A stretch of DNA of 64,000 nt from contig MWJO01000002.1 in NCBI GenBank assembly GCA_002027195.1, positions 121,023-185,022 on the forward strand. Direction: 5' to 3'. The position numbers and the translations under genes are program-made. Shown here piece by piece: positions 29,117-38,466 of the stretch. The DNA comes from Streptomyces sp. GKU 895 (GTDB lineage Bacteria; Actinomycetota; Actinomycetes; Streptomycetales; Streptomycetaceae). The notes below the pieces were generated by a model. That model did not search any database and had not been told where the DNA came from. It saw nothing but the letters and a program-made list of their open reading frames with translations. Each line of letters starts with the position of its first letter. Within the stretch, counting starts at the first letter, position 1.

Positions 29117-31357
29117 CTACCCCACCCGCAGCAGCAGCACCGCCCGCGCCGGCACCGTGATGGCCGCCCCCGCCCGGTGCACCACCCCCGGCGCCTCCGA
29201 CTGCTCCTCCCGGGACGTGTCGACGACCACCTCGTACCGCTCCGCCCACGGCGGCCCCGGCAGCACGAAACTCGTCGGGCGGTCGCCGGCGTGCAGGACG
29301 GCGAGGAAGCTGTCGTCGAGGACGGGGGCGCCGCGCTCGTCGCGCCCGGGGATGTCCCGGCCGGAGAGGTACATGCCGAGTGTGGCCGCCGGCGCGTACC
29401 AGTCCCGTTCCGTCATCTCCGTCCCGCGTGCCGTGAACCACGCCAGATCGCGCAGTCCGTCCGCGGAGTGCGCCCGCCCGGAGAAGAAGGCGCGGCGGCG
29501 CAGCACGGGGTGTCGGTGGCGCAGGTCGATCAGACGGGAGGTGAGTTCGAACAGCGCCTTCCAGCCCGGCTGTTCCAGCAGCCCCCAGTCCAGCCAGCTG
29601 ATCTCGTTGTCCTGGCAGTACGCGTTGTTGTTCCCGCGCTGTGTCCGGCCCAGTTCGTCACCCGCCACCAGCATCGGCACGCCCGTCGACAGCAGCAGCG
29701 TCGTCAGCAGGTTGCGCAACTGGCGGCGCCGCAGCGCCCGTACGCGCTCCTCGTCCGTCTCGCCCTCGGCCCCGCAGTTCCACGACCGGTTGTCGTCCGA
29801 ACCGTCGCGGTTCCCCTCGCCGTTGGCCTCGTTGTGCTTGCGCTCGTACGACACCATGTCGCGCAGGGTGAAACCGTCGTGCGCGGTGATGAAGTTGACG
29901 GAGGCGTAGGGGCGGCGGCCGCCCCAGGCGTACAGGTCACTGGAGCCGGAGAGGCGGTACCCCAGGTCCCGTACGTCCGGCAGCGCGCCCCGCCAGAAGT
30001 CCCGTACGGCGTTGCGGTAGCGGTCGTTCCACTCCGTCCACAGGGGCGGGAAGGCGCCGACCTGATAGCCGCCCGACCCCACGTCCCACGGCTCGGCGAT
30101 CAGTTTCACCCGTCGCAGCACCGGGTCCTGCGCGATCACCGCGAGGAACGGCGACAGCATGTCGACGTCGTGCATCGAGCGCGCCAGCGCCGCCGCCAGG
30201 TCGAAGCGGAAGCCGTCGACGCCCATCTCGGTGACCCAGTAGCGCAGGGAGTCGGTGATGAGGCGCAGGACGTGCGGCTGCACGACGTGGAGGGTGTTGC
30301 CGCAGCCCGTGTAGTCGGCGTACCTGCGGGCGTCCGACTGGAGGCGGTAGTAGCCCCGGTTGTCGATGCCCTTCAGCGACAGCGTCGGGCCCAGCTCGCC
30401 CGCTTCGGCGGTGTGGTTGTAGACCACGTCGAGGATGACCTCGATGCCCGCCTCGTGCAGCGCGCGCACCATCCGCCGGAACTCGCCGACCTGCTGGCCG
30501 GTGGTGCCGGAGGCGGCGTACGCGGCGTGCGGGGCGAAGTAGCCGATCGAGTTGTAGCCCCAGTAGTTCTTCAGGCCGCGGCGCAGGAGATGGTCCTCAT
30601 GGGCGAACTGGTGCACCGGGAGCAGCTCCACGGCCGTGACGCCCAGCTTGGTGAGGTGCTCGACGGCCGCCGGATGCGCCAGCCCGGCGTAGGTGCCGCG
30701 CAGTTCCTCGGGGATTCCCGGGTGCAGTTTCGTGAAGCCGCGCACGTGCAGCTCGTAGATGACCGAGTCCGCCCACGGTGTCTTCGGGCGGCGGTCGTCC
30801 GCCCACTCGTCGTCGGGGGCGTCGTCGTGGACGACCACGCCCTTCGGGACGTACGGCGCCGAGTCCCGTTCGTCGCGCACGGTGTCCGCGACCTGCTGCT
30901 GGGGCCAGTCACGGACGTGCCCGTACACCTCGGGCGGCAGGCTGAAGTCGCCGTCCACGGCGCGGGCGTACGGGTCGAGGAGCAGCTTCGCCGGGTTCCA
31001 GCGTCCGCCGGTCCACGGGTCCCAGCGCCCGTGCACCCGGTAGCCGTACCGCTGCCCGGGCATCACGCCCGGCACGAACCCGTGCCAGATCTCGTGCGTC
31101 AGCTCGGTCAGCCGCGCCCGGGTCTCCTTGCCCCGCTCGTCGAAGAGGCACAGCTCGACGCCCTCCGCGCCGCCCGCCCACAAGGCGAAGTTGGTCCCCG
31201 CGACCCCGTCCGGTCCCACCCGGAACCGGGCCCCCAACGGCACGGGCGTACCCGGCCACACGGGCACGGCCGGTGCCGACGGCGTGTGCCGCGCACCGTT
31301 CACGACAGCCGGACGTACGTCCTCGGCCACCGCCTCCTGCTCGGCTGCGCTGGACAC
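29117..31357 (-). CDS. glgX: Glycogen debranching enzyme (GlgX/isoamylase type, GH13)
   Basis: 746 residues. N-terminal CBM48-type domain (LGARFRVGPDGVAGTNFALW, then RYGYRVHGRWDP), then the GH13 barrel: DVVYNHTAE, nucleophile Asp in GVDGFRFDLA, Glu in LIAEPWDVG, Asp in ITAHDGFTLRD, and the GlgX-type GRTQRGNNNAYCQDNE. It hydrolyses alpha-1,6 branch points. Start GTG 31357 (MSSAAEQ as translated) has GGGAGG seven bases upstream; longer open extensions run into the promoter of the divergent lipoprotein gene. Linked to glucan metabolism but 21 kb from the glgE operon. Confidence 0.93.
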   Translation of the reverse strand: MSSAAEQEAVAEDVRPAVVNGARHTPSAPAVPVWPGTPVPLGARFRVGPDGVAGTNFALWAGGAEGVELCLFDERGKETRARLTELTHEIWHGFVPGVMPGQRYGYRVHGRWDPWTGGRWNPAKLLLDPYARAVDGDFSLPPEVYGHVRDWPQQQVADTVRDERDSAPYVPKGVVVHDDAPDDEWADDRRPKTPWADSVIYELHVRGFTKLHPGIPEELRGTYAGLAHPAAVEHLTKLGVTAVELLPVHQFAHEDHLLRRGLKNYWGYNSIGYFAPHAAYAASGTTGQQVGEFRRMVRALHEAGIEVILDVVYNHTAEAGELGPTLSLKGIDNRGYYRLQSDARRYADYTGCGNTLHVVQPHVLRLITDSLRYWVTEMGVDGFRFDLAAALARSMHDVDMLSPFLAVIAQDPVLRRVKLIAEPWDVGSGGYQVGAFPPLWTEWNDRYRNAVRDFWRGALPDVRDLGYRLSGSSDLYAWGGRRPYASVNFITAHDGFTLRDMVSYERKHNEANGEGNRDGSDDNRSWNCGAEGETDEERVRALRRRQLRNLLTTLLLSTGVPMLVAGDELGRTQRGNNNAYCQDNEISWLDWGLLEQPGWKALFELTSRLIDLRHRHPVLRRRAFFSGRAHSADGLRDLAWFTARGTEMTERDWYAPAATLGMYLSGRDIPGRDERGAPVLDDSFLAVLHAGDRPTSFVLPGPPWAERYEVVVDTSREEQSEAPGVVHRAGAAITVPARAVLLLRVG

Positions 31358-31509
31358 CTCAGGGCCTCCCACGGCTCGCGGAACGACGTCAAAAAGGGCG
31401 CACAGCGTCCCGGCCGCGGCTCCCCGTCGCGTCGTCCTCCCCACTGTTCTGCCCAGCGCTTGGCTCGCACTCACGTTTCCCCTGGGCCGCCCCGATCGTT
31501 GGACCCCCT

Positions 31510-32727
31510 GTGAGGCATGCACACGGGCGCGCTCGGCGCGTGGCGACCGGTCTGGCCGCCGTACTGACATGGGCAGGACTGCTGGCCGGCTGCACTTCGG
31601 GGTCCGGCGGGCTCGACCTCGGCGGGTTCGGGAAACCGCCCGCACCCGAGGACGTCATCCGGGTCACCCCGGACGACGGCAGCAAGGGCGTGGGGCGGGA
31701 CAGCCGGCTCAGGGTGCGGGTGCCCAGCGGCCGGCTGGAGTCGGTGAAGGTCGTCAAGTCCCAGGACGCGCAGGACACCCCGGTGCCCGGCCGCGTCTCC
31801 GAGGACGGCCTGCGCTGGGAGCCCGACGAGGCCGAGCTCGCCCTCGCCGCGAAGTACACCGTCGACGCCGTCGCCCTCGACGGCCACGGCCGCCGCTCCG
31901 CCCGGCACACCACCTTCACCACCTACGTCCCCGACGAACGCTTCATCGGGTACGTCGCCCCGGAGAACCGCTCCACGGTCGGCACCGGAATGATCGTCTC
32001 CCTGACCTTCAACCGCGACATCGACAACCGTGCCGCCGTCGAGCGCGCCGTCCACGTCACCGCCAAGCCGCCCGTCGAGATCCGCCCCCACTGGTTCGAC
32101 AAGGGCCGCCTCGACTTCCGCCCCGAGCACTACTGGAAGCCCGGCACCCAGGTGACCGTCGCGCTGCGCCTGCGGGACGTCGAGGGCGCCCCCGGTGTCT
32201 ACGGCCTGCAGTACAAGACGTTCTCCTTCACCGTCGGCCGCAGCCAGGTCTCCCTCGTCGACGCCGCCAAGCACACCATGCAGGTGAGGAGAGACGGAGA
32301 GCTCCTCGCCACCGTGCCGATCACCGCCGGAGCACCCCGCACCACGACCTACAACGGCAAGATGGTCGTCACCGAGATGCTGGAAGTGACCCGCATGAAC
32401 AGCCGCACGGTCGGCTTCGGTGGTGAGTACGACATCCCGGACGTCCCGCACGCCATGCGCCTGACCGACTCCGGCACCTTCCTGCACGGCAACTACTGGG
32501 CGCCGGACGCCCCCGGGAAGGTCAATGTCAGCCATGGCTGTGTCGGTCTGCGGGATGTGAAGGGGGGCAGCTCGGACACCCCCGCGGGCTGGTTCTTCGA
32601 CCGCAGCCTCGTCGGGGACGTCGTCGAGGTCGTGCACAGCAATGACAAAAAGGTCGCTCCTGACAACGGGCTCGGAGGATGGAACATGGGATGGAAGGAG
32701 TGGCAGGCGGGCAGCGCGGTGAAGTAA
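31510..32727 (+). CDS. L,D-transpeptidase lipoprotein (YkuD), first of a tandem pair
   Basis: 405 residues. Lipoprotein signal with lipobox LAGC (Cys28), two Ig-like domains typical of actinobacterial Ldt proteins (TPDDGSKGVGRDSRLRV; YVAPENRSTVGTGM), and a YkuD domain with HGNYW and the catalytic SHGCVGLRD. It forms 3-3 cross-links in peptidoglycan on the outer face of the membrane. GTG 31510 is the only in-frame start giving a clean signal; its ribosome site is weak. Divergent from glgX. Confidence 0.94.
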   Translation: MRHAHGRARRVATGLAAVLTWAGLLAGCTSGSGGLDLGGFGKPPAPEDVIRVTPDDGSKGVGRDSRLRVRVPSGRLESVKVVKSQDAQDTPVPGRVSEDGLRWEPDEAELALAAKYTVDAVALDGHGRRSARHTTFTTYVPDERFIGYVAPENRSTVGTGMIVSLTFNRDIDNRAAVERAVHVTAKPPVEIRPHWFDKGRLDFRPEHYWKPGTQVTVALRLRDVEGAPGVYGLQYKTFSFTVGRSQVSLVDAAKHTMQVRRDGELLATVPITAGAPRTTTYNGKMVVTEMLEVTRMNSRTVGFGGEYDIPDVPHAMRLTDSGTFLHGNYWAPDAPGKVNVSHGCVGLRDVKGGSSDTPAGWFFDRSLVGDVVEVVHSNDKKVAPDNGLGGWNMGWKEWQAGSAVK

Positions 32728-32893
32728 CCAGGTGGGGGGCCGGGTCGACGGGTGGTGCAGGGGGCGCGGTTGGGACCGAACGGTGACAATCGCACCCCGC
32801 CGACGGCCGGGATCTTGTGGTTAATATGCGCCGAGTGCGCGGGACGCGCAGGGGGTTGCGGGCCTGGACCGGGCCGGCGAGGGGAGAAACACT

Positions 32894-34138
32894 TTGAACG
32901 TGCGACCGATACCGGGGGCGTCGGTTGACGCAGGCGGGCGGCGACGCAAGGGCTGGATGGCCGTGGTGTCCGGGGTGATGCTGGTCGCCGTCACGGCCTG
33001 CGGCGGAGGCGGCGGGGACTCGGACGGCAAGCCGGGCGCCGGCAAGGGCGAGGACGCGAGCGTCGCGGAGAGCAAGCAGTCGGTGGCGGTCGTCGCCATC
33101 GCGCCCAAGGACGGCGCCAAGGCCGTCGAGACCAGCGGTGCCCTGAAGGTGAGCGCCAGCAAGGGCAAGTTGACGGCCGTCGAGGTCAAGACGGCCAAGG
33201 GGGACAAGGTCGACGGCGAGATATCCGCCGACGGCGCCTCCTGGACGCCGTCCACCCACCTGGCCGGGTCCACCAAGTACACGGTGCACGCGGTCGCCAA
33301 GGACTCCGCGGGCCGTGAGGCCGCCGAGGACTCCAGCTTCACCACCCTGACGCCGAAGAACACCTTCATCGGCAACTTCACGCCGGAGGACGGCTCGAAG
33401 GTCGGCGTCGGGATGCCCTTCTCGATCCGCTTCACCCGGGGCATCACCAACCCCGAGGACGTCGAGAAGGCCATCAGCATCAAGACCGAGCCGGCCGTCG
33501 ACGTCGAGGGCCACTGGTTCGGCAACGACCGCCTCGACTTCCGCCCCGAGAAGTACTGGGCCGAGGGCACCAAGGTCACCGTCGACCTCAACCTCGACGG
33601 CGTCGAGGGCCGGGACGGCGTCTACGGCAAGCAGGCCAAGTCCGTCTCCTTCACCATCGGCCGCAACCAGGTCTCGATCGTGGACGCCAAGAAGCACACG
33701 ATGAAGGTCATGCAGGACGGGAAGGTCATCAAGACCCTCCCGGTCACCACCGGCAAGCCCGGTTACGACACCTGGAACGGCCAGATGGTCATCAGTGAGC
33801 GCCTCCGGGTGACCCGGATGAACGGCGAGACGGTCGGCTACGGCGGCGAGTACGACATCAAGGACGTCCCCGACGCCATGCGCCTGACCAACTCGGGCAC
33901 CTTCATCCACGGCAACTACTGGGGCGGCGACGCCTTCGGCAACTACAACGCCAGCCATGGCTGCGTGGGCCTGCGCGACAACCGCGGCGGCGGCGACCGC
34001 TCCGCGCCGGCCGCGTGGTTCTTCGACCACTCGATCATCGGCGACGTGGTGGTCGTGAAGCACTCCAACGACGCCACGGTGGCCCCGGACAACGGCTACA
34101 ACGGCTGGAACATGTCCTGGGCGGAGTGGAAGAAGTAG
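32894..34138 (+). CDS. L,D-transpeptidase lipoprotein (YkuD), second of a tandem pair
   Basis: 414 residues, paralogous to the preceding gene throughout. Lipobox VTAC (Cys36) followed by a Gly/Asp/Lys-rich spacer, two Ig-like domains, and a YkuD domain with HGNYWGGDAF and SHGCVGLRDN. Start is TTG 32894: GGGGAG lies seven bases before it, whereas GTG 32900 would be too far. The gap between the two genes is 166 bases and contains TTAATATG near 32821, a possible -10 region, so it probably has its own promoter. Confidence 0.94.
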   Translation: MNVRPIPGASVDAGGRRRKGWMAVVSGVMLVAVTACGGGGGDSDGKPGAGKGEDASVAESKQSVAVVAIAPKDGAKAVETSGALKVSASKGKLTAVEVKTAKGDKVDGEISADGASWTPSTHLAGSTKYTVHAVAKDSAGREAAEDSSFTTLTPKNTFIGNFTPEDGSKVGVGMPFSIRFTRGITNPEDVEKAISIKTEPAVDVEGHWFGNDRLDFRPEKYWAEGTKVTVDLNLDGVEGRDGVYGKQAKSVSFTIGRNQVSIVDAKKHTMKVMQDGKVIKTLPVTTGKPGYDTWNGQMVISERLRVTRMNGETVGYGGEYDIKDVPDAMRLTNSGTFIHGNYWGGDAFGNYNASHGCVGLRDNRGGGDRSAPAAWFFDHSIIGDVVVVKHSNDATVAPDNGYNGWNMSWAEWKK

Positions 34139-34157
34139 CACGTCCGTATCGGCTCTC

Positions 34158-34185
34158 GCCCCGGTGTGAGGTACTCCACCGGGGC
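34158..34185 (+). terminator. Terminator hairpin after the second L,D-transpeptidase
   Basis: Perfect 9-bp stem GCCCCGGTG (34158-34166) / CACCGGGGC (34177-34185), 20 bases after the stop, extended by flanking ATCGG/CCGAT; no U-tract. Confidence 0.75.
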
Positions 34186-34204
34186 CGATGTCGTTAGTGG
34201 CCGT

Positions 34205-34216
34205 TAACCTGCCTCC
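34205..34216 (+). promoter_or_regulatory. Candidate leaderless promoter of the enoyl-CoA hydratase gene
   Basis: TAACCT, six bases, then ATG at 34217. There is no Shine-Dalgarno sequence, so the transcript is probably leaderless. Confidence 0.45.
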
Positions 34217-34984
34217 ATGACCGTAACTCTGGAAGTCGCCGAAGGCGTCGGCACCATCCTTCTCGACCGTCCGCCCATGAACGCGCTGGACGTCGCCACG
34301 CAGGACCGGCTCAAGGAGCTCGCCGAGGAGGCGACGCGTCGTGAGGACGTGCGGGCCGTGGTGATCTACGGCGGGGAGAAGGTGTTCGCGGCCGGCGCGG
34401 ACATCAAGGAGATGCAGAACATGGACCACACCGCGATGGTCCTGCGCGCCCGCGCCCTCCAGGACTCGTTCACGGCCGTGGCCCGCATCCCCAAGCCGGT
34501 CGTCGCGGCCGTCACCGGCTATGCGCTGGGCGGCGGGTGCGAGCTGGCGCTGTGCGCGGACTTCCGGATCGCCGCCGACAACGCCAAGCTGGGCCAGCCC
34601 GAGATCCTGCTCGGCCTGATCCCGGGCGCGGGCGGCACCCAGCGCCTGGCCCGGCTCGTCGGCCCGTCCAAGGCGAAGGACCTCATCTTCACCGGCCGCA
34701 TGGTCAAGGCCGACGAGGCGGAGAAGCTGGGCCTGGTGGACCGGGTCGTCCCGGCCGCCGACGTGTACACGGAGGCGCGGGCGTGGGCGGCGAAGCTCGC
34801 GCAGGGGCCGGCGATCGCGCTGCGCGCCGCGAAGGAGTCGATCGACACCGGTCTGGAGACCGACATCGACACCGGGCTCGCCGTCGAACGGAACTGGTTC
34901 GCGGGCCTGTTCGCCACCGCCGACCGTGAGATCGGCATGCGCAGCTTCGTCGAGGAGGGCCCGGGGAAGGCGAAGTTCCTCTGA
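34217..34984 (+). CDS. Enoyl-CoA hydratase/isomerase family protein
   Basis: 255 residues, crotonase fold. The oxyanion-hole region AAGADIKEM and GYALGGGCELALCADFRIA are present, and both catalytic Glu positions are filled: Glu in GGGCELAL and Glu in KLGQPEILLG. It hydrates 2-trans-enoyl-CoA in fatty-acid beta-oxidation or a related acyl-CoA pathway. No other beta-oxidation gene is adjacent. Normal length. Confidence 0.93.
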   Translation: MTVTLEVAEGVGTILLDRPPMNALDVATQDRLKELAEEATRREDVRAVVIYGGEKVFAAGADIKEMQNMDHTAMVLRARALQDSFTAVARIPKPVVAAVTGYALGGGCELALCADFRIAADNAKLGQPEILLGLIPGAGGTQRLARLVGPSKAKDLIFTGRMVKADEAEKLGLVDRVVPAADVYTEARAWAAKLAQGPAIALRAAKESIDTGLETDIDTGLAVERNWFAGLFATADREIGMRSFVEEGPGKAKFL

Positions 34985-35125
34985 GGACCGGAGTGACGAA
35001 GTCGATGGTGAAACTTCCCCGAACCACTTGCAATTGACGGACTGTCTGATCCGGGTCCCTCGATGGGGCGGTTTATGGGAGCCTTAAGGCAACCTTAAGT
35101 CTGCCTTGTCGAGGGGGACCGTCGA

Positions 35126-35788
35126 TTGCCTCCAACCGAGCCTCCACCGCAGGTCAGACGGGCTGTCGATGACCCTGAACTGCCTCTGGCATATGCCGAT
35201 CGGCCACTTCGGAATGGTGGATTCCGGGGGGCGTATTCAACAGGAACGGCCCCGGAGGACGGCCGGGGCGGCCATGATGGGGGCATGGCGGGGCTGGAGG
35301 GTATCGAACAGCCGCGGGGACACGGCCGTGCGACCGCGGCGCGCTGGTCGCCGACGGTCGAGGACGAACACGCGCAGAAGGCGCTGGAGTTGTTCGGAGA
35401 CCCGACCGAGGCGGAGGTTCCGCTTCCGTCCCGCCCCGAGTCCGCGGCCGCCGCCCGTCGGCTGACCCAGGTGGTCGTCCTGCGCCAGTGGGGCCTCACC
35501 CCCAAGATGACCGAGGACGCCGTCCTGCTCGTCTCCGAACTCGTCGGCAACGCGGTACGGCACACGGGAGCGCGGGTCTTCGGACTCCGGATGCGCCGGC
35601 GGCGCGGCTGGATCCGCGTCGAGGTGCGCGACCCCTCGCGCGGGCTGCCGTGCCTGATGCCGGTGCAGGAGATGGACATCAGCGGGCGGGGGCTGTTCCT
35701 GGTGGACAAGCTGTCCGACCGCTGGGGCGTCGATCTGCTGCCGCGCGGGAAGACGACGTGGTTCGAGATGCGGGTCGCTGATCGATAG
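35126..35788 (+). CDS. RsbW/SpoIIAB-like ATP-binding regulator (HATPase_c_2)
   Basis: 220 residues. The C-terminal two thirds carry a GHKL ATPase fold of the anti-sigma-factor type: N-box LLVSELVGNAVRHTGA, DPSRGLP and the G-box SGRGLFLVDKLSDRWG. Such Streptomyces proteins are serine kinases or anti-sigma regulators. Start is TTG 35126 because GAGGGGG lies at an ideal seven to eight bases; ATG 35285 is an alternative with no proper ribosome site, and would remove the less conserved N-terminal 53 residues. No sigma or anti-anti-sigma gene is adjacent. Confidence 0.8.
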   Translation: MPPTEPPPQVRRAVDDPELPLAYADRPLRNGGFRGAYSTGTAPEDGRGGHDGGMAGLEGIEQPRGHGRATAARWSPTVEDEHAQKALELFGDPTEAEVPLPSRPESAAAARRLTQVVVLRQWGLTPKMTEDAVLLVSELVGNAVRHTGARVFGLRMRRRRGWIRVEVRDPSRGLPCLMPVQEMDISGRGLFLVDKLSDRWGVDLLPRGKTTWFEMRVADR

Positions 35789-35817
35789 CGGGGGCAAACC
35801 GCCCTTAAATGGGGCAA

Positions 35818-36587
35818 GTGACCACTACCGATCGTCGGACAGTGCTCCGCGCCACCGCCGGCCTCGCGTTCACCGCCGGGTGCGCCACCAGCGGTTCCGT
35901 CGCACATCGGCGCCCGCCACCAGCAGTGCGTCGCCCGTCCGGCCCCTCGAAGTCCGCCGCCCTCGGCGAAACCCCGCCCGGCCCCGCCGCTTCGGCCGCC
36001 CCGCCCAGCTCGGCCACGGCCCCGCACCGCCCCCGCGCGCCTCACCTTCCACGGCAACGGCGACCGCCACCACGCGACGGCGTTGCTGCGAGCGGCCGAG
36101 GAACGCGGCGCGGCCCGTCCTCGCCGTCGGCACCTGGCTCGACGCCCACCCCGAGCTCGCCCGCCGCATCCTCGACGGCGGCCATGACCTCGGCAACCAC
36201 ACCCTCCACCACCTCGGCGTCAACGACATGTCCGAAGCGGACGCGCTCGCCGAGATCGCCGGCTGCGCCGACCGGCTGCGCACGCTCACCGGCTCCATCG
36301 GCAGCTGGTTCCGCCCCTCGCGTGCCGCCCGGGCCTCCCCGCTCGTTGAACGGCTGGCCCGCCGCGTCGGCTACCCGCACGTCCTGTCGTACGACGTCGA
36401 CTCCCTGGACTTCACCTCCCCCGGCGCCCCCGCGATCACCCGCAAGGTGCTCGCCGAGGTCCGGAACGGGTCCGTGGTGAGCCTGCACTTCGGGTACGCC
36501 GACACGGTCGCCGCCCTCCCCGCCGTACTGGAAGAACTCGACCGCCGCGGCCTGGCCGCGGTGACCACCACGGAGCTGTTCAGCTGA
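35818..36587 (+). CDS. Polysaccharide-deacetylase-like Tat lipoprotein, frameshifted
   Basis: The three reading frames each hold part of one protein. N-terminus: TDRRTVLRATAGLAFTAGC, a twin-arginine lipoprotein signal. Middle: RLTFHGNGDRHHATALLRAAEERGA. C-terminal: VLAVGTWLDAHPELARR onward, with GGHDLGNHTLHHLG, WFRPSRAAR, SYDVDS and SLHFGYADT. Breaks lie somewhere in 35.90-36.03 kb and near 36.11 kb. NodB motif 1, usually TFDDGP, is TFHGNGD, so the usual Asp pair is missing while the HTLHH metal motif is kept. Activity is therefore uncertain. GTG 35818 follows GGGGCAA. Stop overlaps the next start. Confidence 0.72.
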
Positions 36588-37764
36588 TGCACCGCCTTGT
36601 GAAGCAGACCCTCGCCGCCGGAGTCGTCCTCGCCGCCCTCACCGCCTGCGGCACCGAGACCCGGGACCACGCCGCCCCCGACCACACCGCCACCCGGGCG
36701 GCCGTCCCCGCGCCACCGAAGAAGAAGCCCGTCCACGGGCTGCCCGGCATGCCGCCGGTCCTCGACCCGCAGGACGTCTACGCCGCCGACCGCCCCGACA
36801 AGCTCTCCCCGGTGGTCAAGGACTTCCCGTCCCGCGTGTACGTCCCCAACACCGAGTCCGACACGGTCTCCGTCATCGACCCGAAGACGTACCGGATCAT
36901 CGAGACGATCCACGTCGCCGCCAGCCCCAACACGTCGTCCCCTCCTGGGACATGAAGACACTGTGGGTCAACAACAACCGCGGCCACACCCTCACACCCA
37001 TCGACCCGAGAACCGGCAAGGCGGGCAAGCCGGTCGAGGTGCACGACCCGTACAACCTCTACTTCACGCCCAACGGCAAGTACGCCGTCGTCATGGCCTC
37101 CCTCGACCGCGAACTCGTCTTCCGCGACCCGCACACCATGGAGCGCAAGAAGACCGTCCCGGTCACCTGCTACGGCGTCAACCACGCCGACTTCTCACTC
37201 GACGGCCGGTACTTCATCGTCTCCTGCGAGTTCAGCGGCGAACTGCTCAAGGTCGACACCGAGAAGATGAAGGTCGTCGGCCAGCAGAAGCTGCCCTTCC
37301 GCGGGGCCATGCCGCAGGACGTGAAGATCTCGCCGGACGGCAAGCGGTTCTACGTCGCCGACATGATGGCCGACGGCATGTGGGTCCTGGACGGCGCCAC
37401 GTTCGGCCGGCCGAAGCTCATCCCCACCGGCAAGGGCACCCACGGCCTCTACGTCAGCCGCGACTCGCGCGAGATGTACGTCTCCAACCGGGGTGAAGGG
37501 ACCATCTCCGTCTGGGACTTCGCACAGGACAAGGTGACGAAGAAGTGGCGCCTGCCGGACGGCGGCAGCCCCGACATGGGCGGCGTCTCCGCGGACGGCA
37601 AGGTGCTGTGGCTGTCCGGGCGCTACAACGCCGAGGTGTACGCCGTCGACACCCGCACCGGCGAGCAGCTGGCTCGCATCAAGGTCGGCAGCGGACCGCA
37701 CGGCCTCGCCGTCTACCCGCAGCCCGGCCGCTACTCACTGGGGCACACGGGCATCTTCCGCTGA
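36587..37764 (+). CDS. YVTN beta-propeller lipoprotein, one frameshift
   Basis: About 392 residues after correction. Lipobox LTAC (Cys21), then a YVTN-type propeller: SRVYVPNTESDTVSVIDPKT, repeated PDGK/DPRTGK blades, and a C-terminal IKVGSGPHGLAVYPQPGR. The frame breaks near 36931, where one C is missing (ASPNHVVPSWDMKTLWV expected). It shares TGATG with the deacetylase-like gene, so the two are co-translated. It is a surface protein of unknown ligand; such propellers often bind partner proteins or glycans. Confidence 0.82.
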
Positions 37765-37814
37765 TCTCAGGTTGATCCTCGGTCAGTTGACACGCCGCCG
37801 CACGAGTGAAGATC

Positions 37815-37834
37815 CCCGGCCCGCCCGGGCCGGG
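37815..37834. terminator. GC hairpin between the YVTN gene and the scabin-like gene
   Basis: CCCGGCCCG / CGGGCCGGG with a minimal loop, within the GC-only stretch 37814-37839. It may end the deacetylase-YVTN transcript or form part of the toxin gene's leader, since it lies about 15 bases before that start. Confidence 0.4.
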
Positions 37835-37850
37835 CCGGGATGGTGCTTCC

Positions 37851-38462
37851 ATGATCACCACTCGCCTGCGGCGGCGTGCCGCTGCCGCCGCCCTCTCCCT
37901 CGCCGCCGTCGTCGCCACCACGGCGGCCACCGCCCCCGCCAAGCCCGCCGCGCCTGCGAAGGCCCCTGCGACCCCGGACTGCAAGGTCCAGTTCGACGAC
38001 CCCGTCAAGGCCGCCGCCGACCGCACCGTGGACGTCAGCCGCATCACCCCCGAGCCGGTCTGGCGCAAGAGCTGCGGCACCCTCTACCGCAGCGACGGCC
38101 GCGGCCCCGAGATCGTCTTCGCGGAGGGCTTCAAACCGAAGGACGTGGTGAACGGCCAGTACGACATCGAGAAGTACGTCCTGGTCAACCAGCCCTCCCC
38201 GTACGTCTCCACGACCTACGACCACGACCTGTACAAGACCTGGTGGAAGTCGGGCTACAACTACTACATCGACGCCCCCGGCGGCGTGGACGTGAACAAG
38301 ACCATCGGCGACACCCACAAGTGGGCCGACCAGGTCGAGGTCGCCTTCCCCGGCGGCATCGCCCGCAAGTACATCATCGGCGTCTGCCCCGTGAACAAGA
38401 CCACCAAGGTCGAGATCATGAGCGGCTGTCAGAGCAACCCGCACTACGAGGCCTGGCACTGA
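37851..38462 (+). CDS. Secreted scabin/ScARP-like (pierisin family) DNA ADP-ribosyltransferase
   Basis: 203 residues. Signal peptide (MITTRLRRRAAAAALSLA, cleavage near residues 27-35) then a compact mono-ADP-ribosyltransferase domain. Active-site positions line up with scabin: Arg80 (LYRSDGR), Ser120-Thr121-Thr122 (YVSTTYDHDLY, the STS motif with a Ser-to-Thr change), Trp131, and Gln161-x-Glu163 (DQVEVAFPGG), the Q-x-E of guanine-modifying enzymes. Four Cys (44, 75, 179, 193) suggest two disulfides. Scabin and ScARP ADP-ribosylate guanine in DNA and nucleosides. Start ATG 37851 has GGGATGG upstream. No immunity gene is obvious nearby. Confidence 0.92.
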   Translation: MITTRLRRRAAAAALSLAAVVATTAATAPAKPAAPAKAPATPDCKVQFDDPVKAAADRTVDVSRITPEPVWRKSCGTLYRSDGRGPEIVFAEGFKPKDVVNGQYDIEKYVLVNQPSPYVSTTYDHDLYKTWWKSGYNYYIDAPGGVDVNKTIGDTHKWADQVEVAFPGGIARKYIIGVCPVNKTTKVEIMSGCQSNPHYEAWH

Positions 38463-38466
38463 GAGG

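Noticed and set aside
35126..38462. Toxin-immunity pair for the scabin-like gene
   Set aside because: None of the neighbours (RsbW-like, deacetylase-like, YVTN, GNAT) resembles a known ADP-ribosyltransferase immunity protein or ADP-ribosylglycohydrolase.
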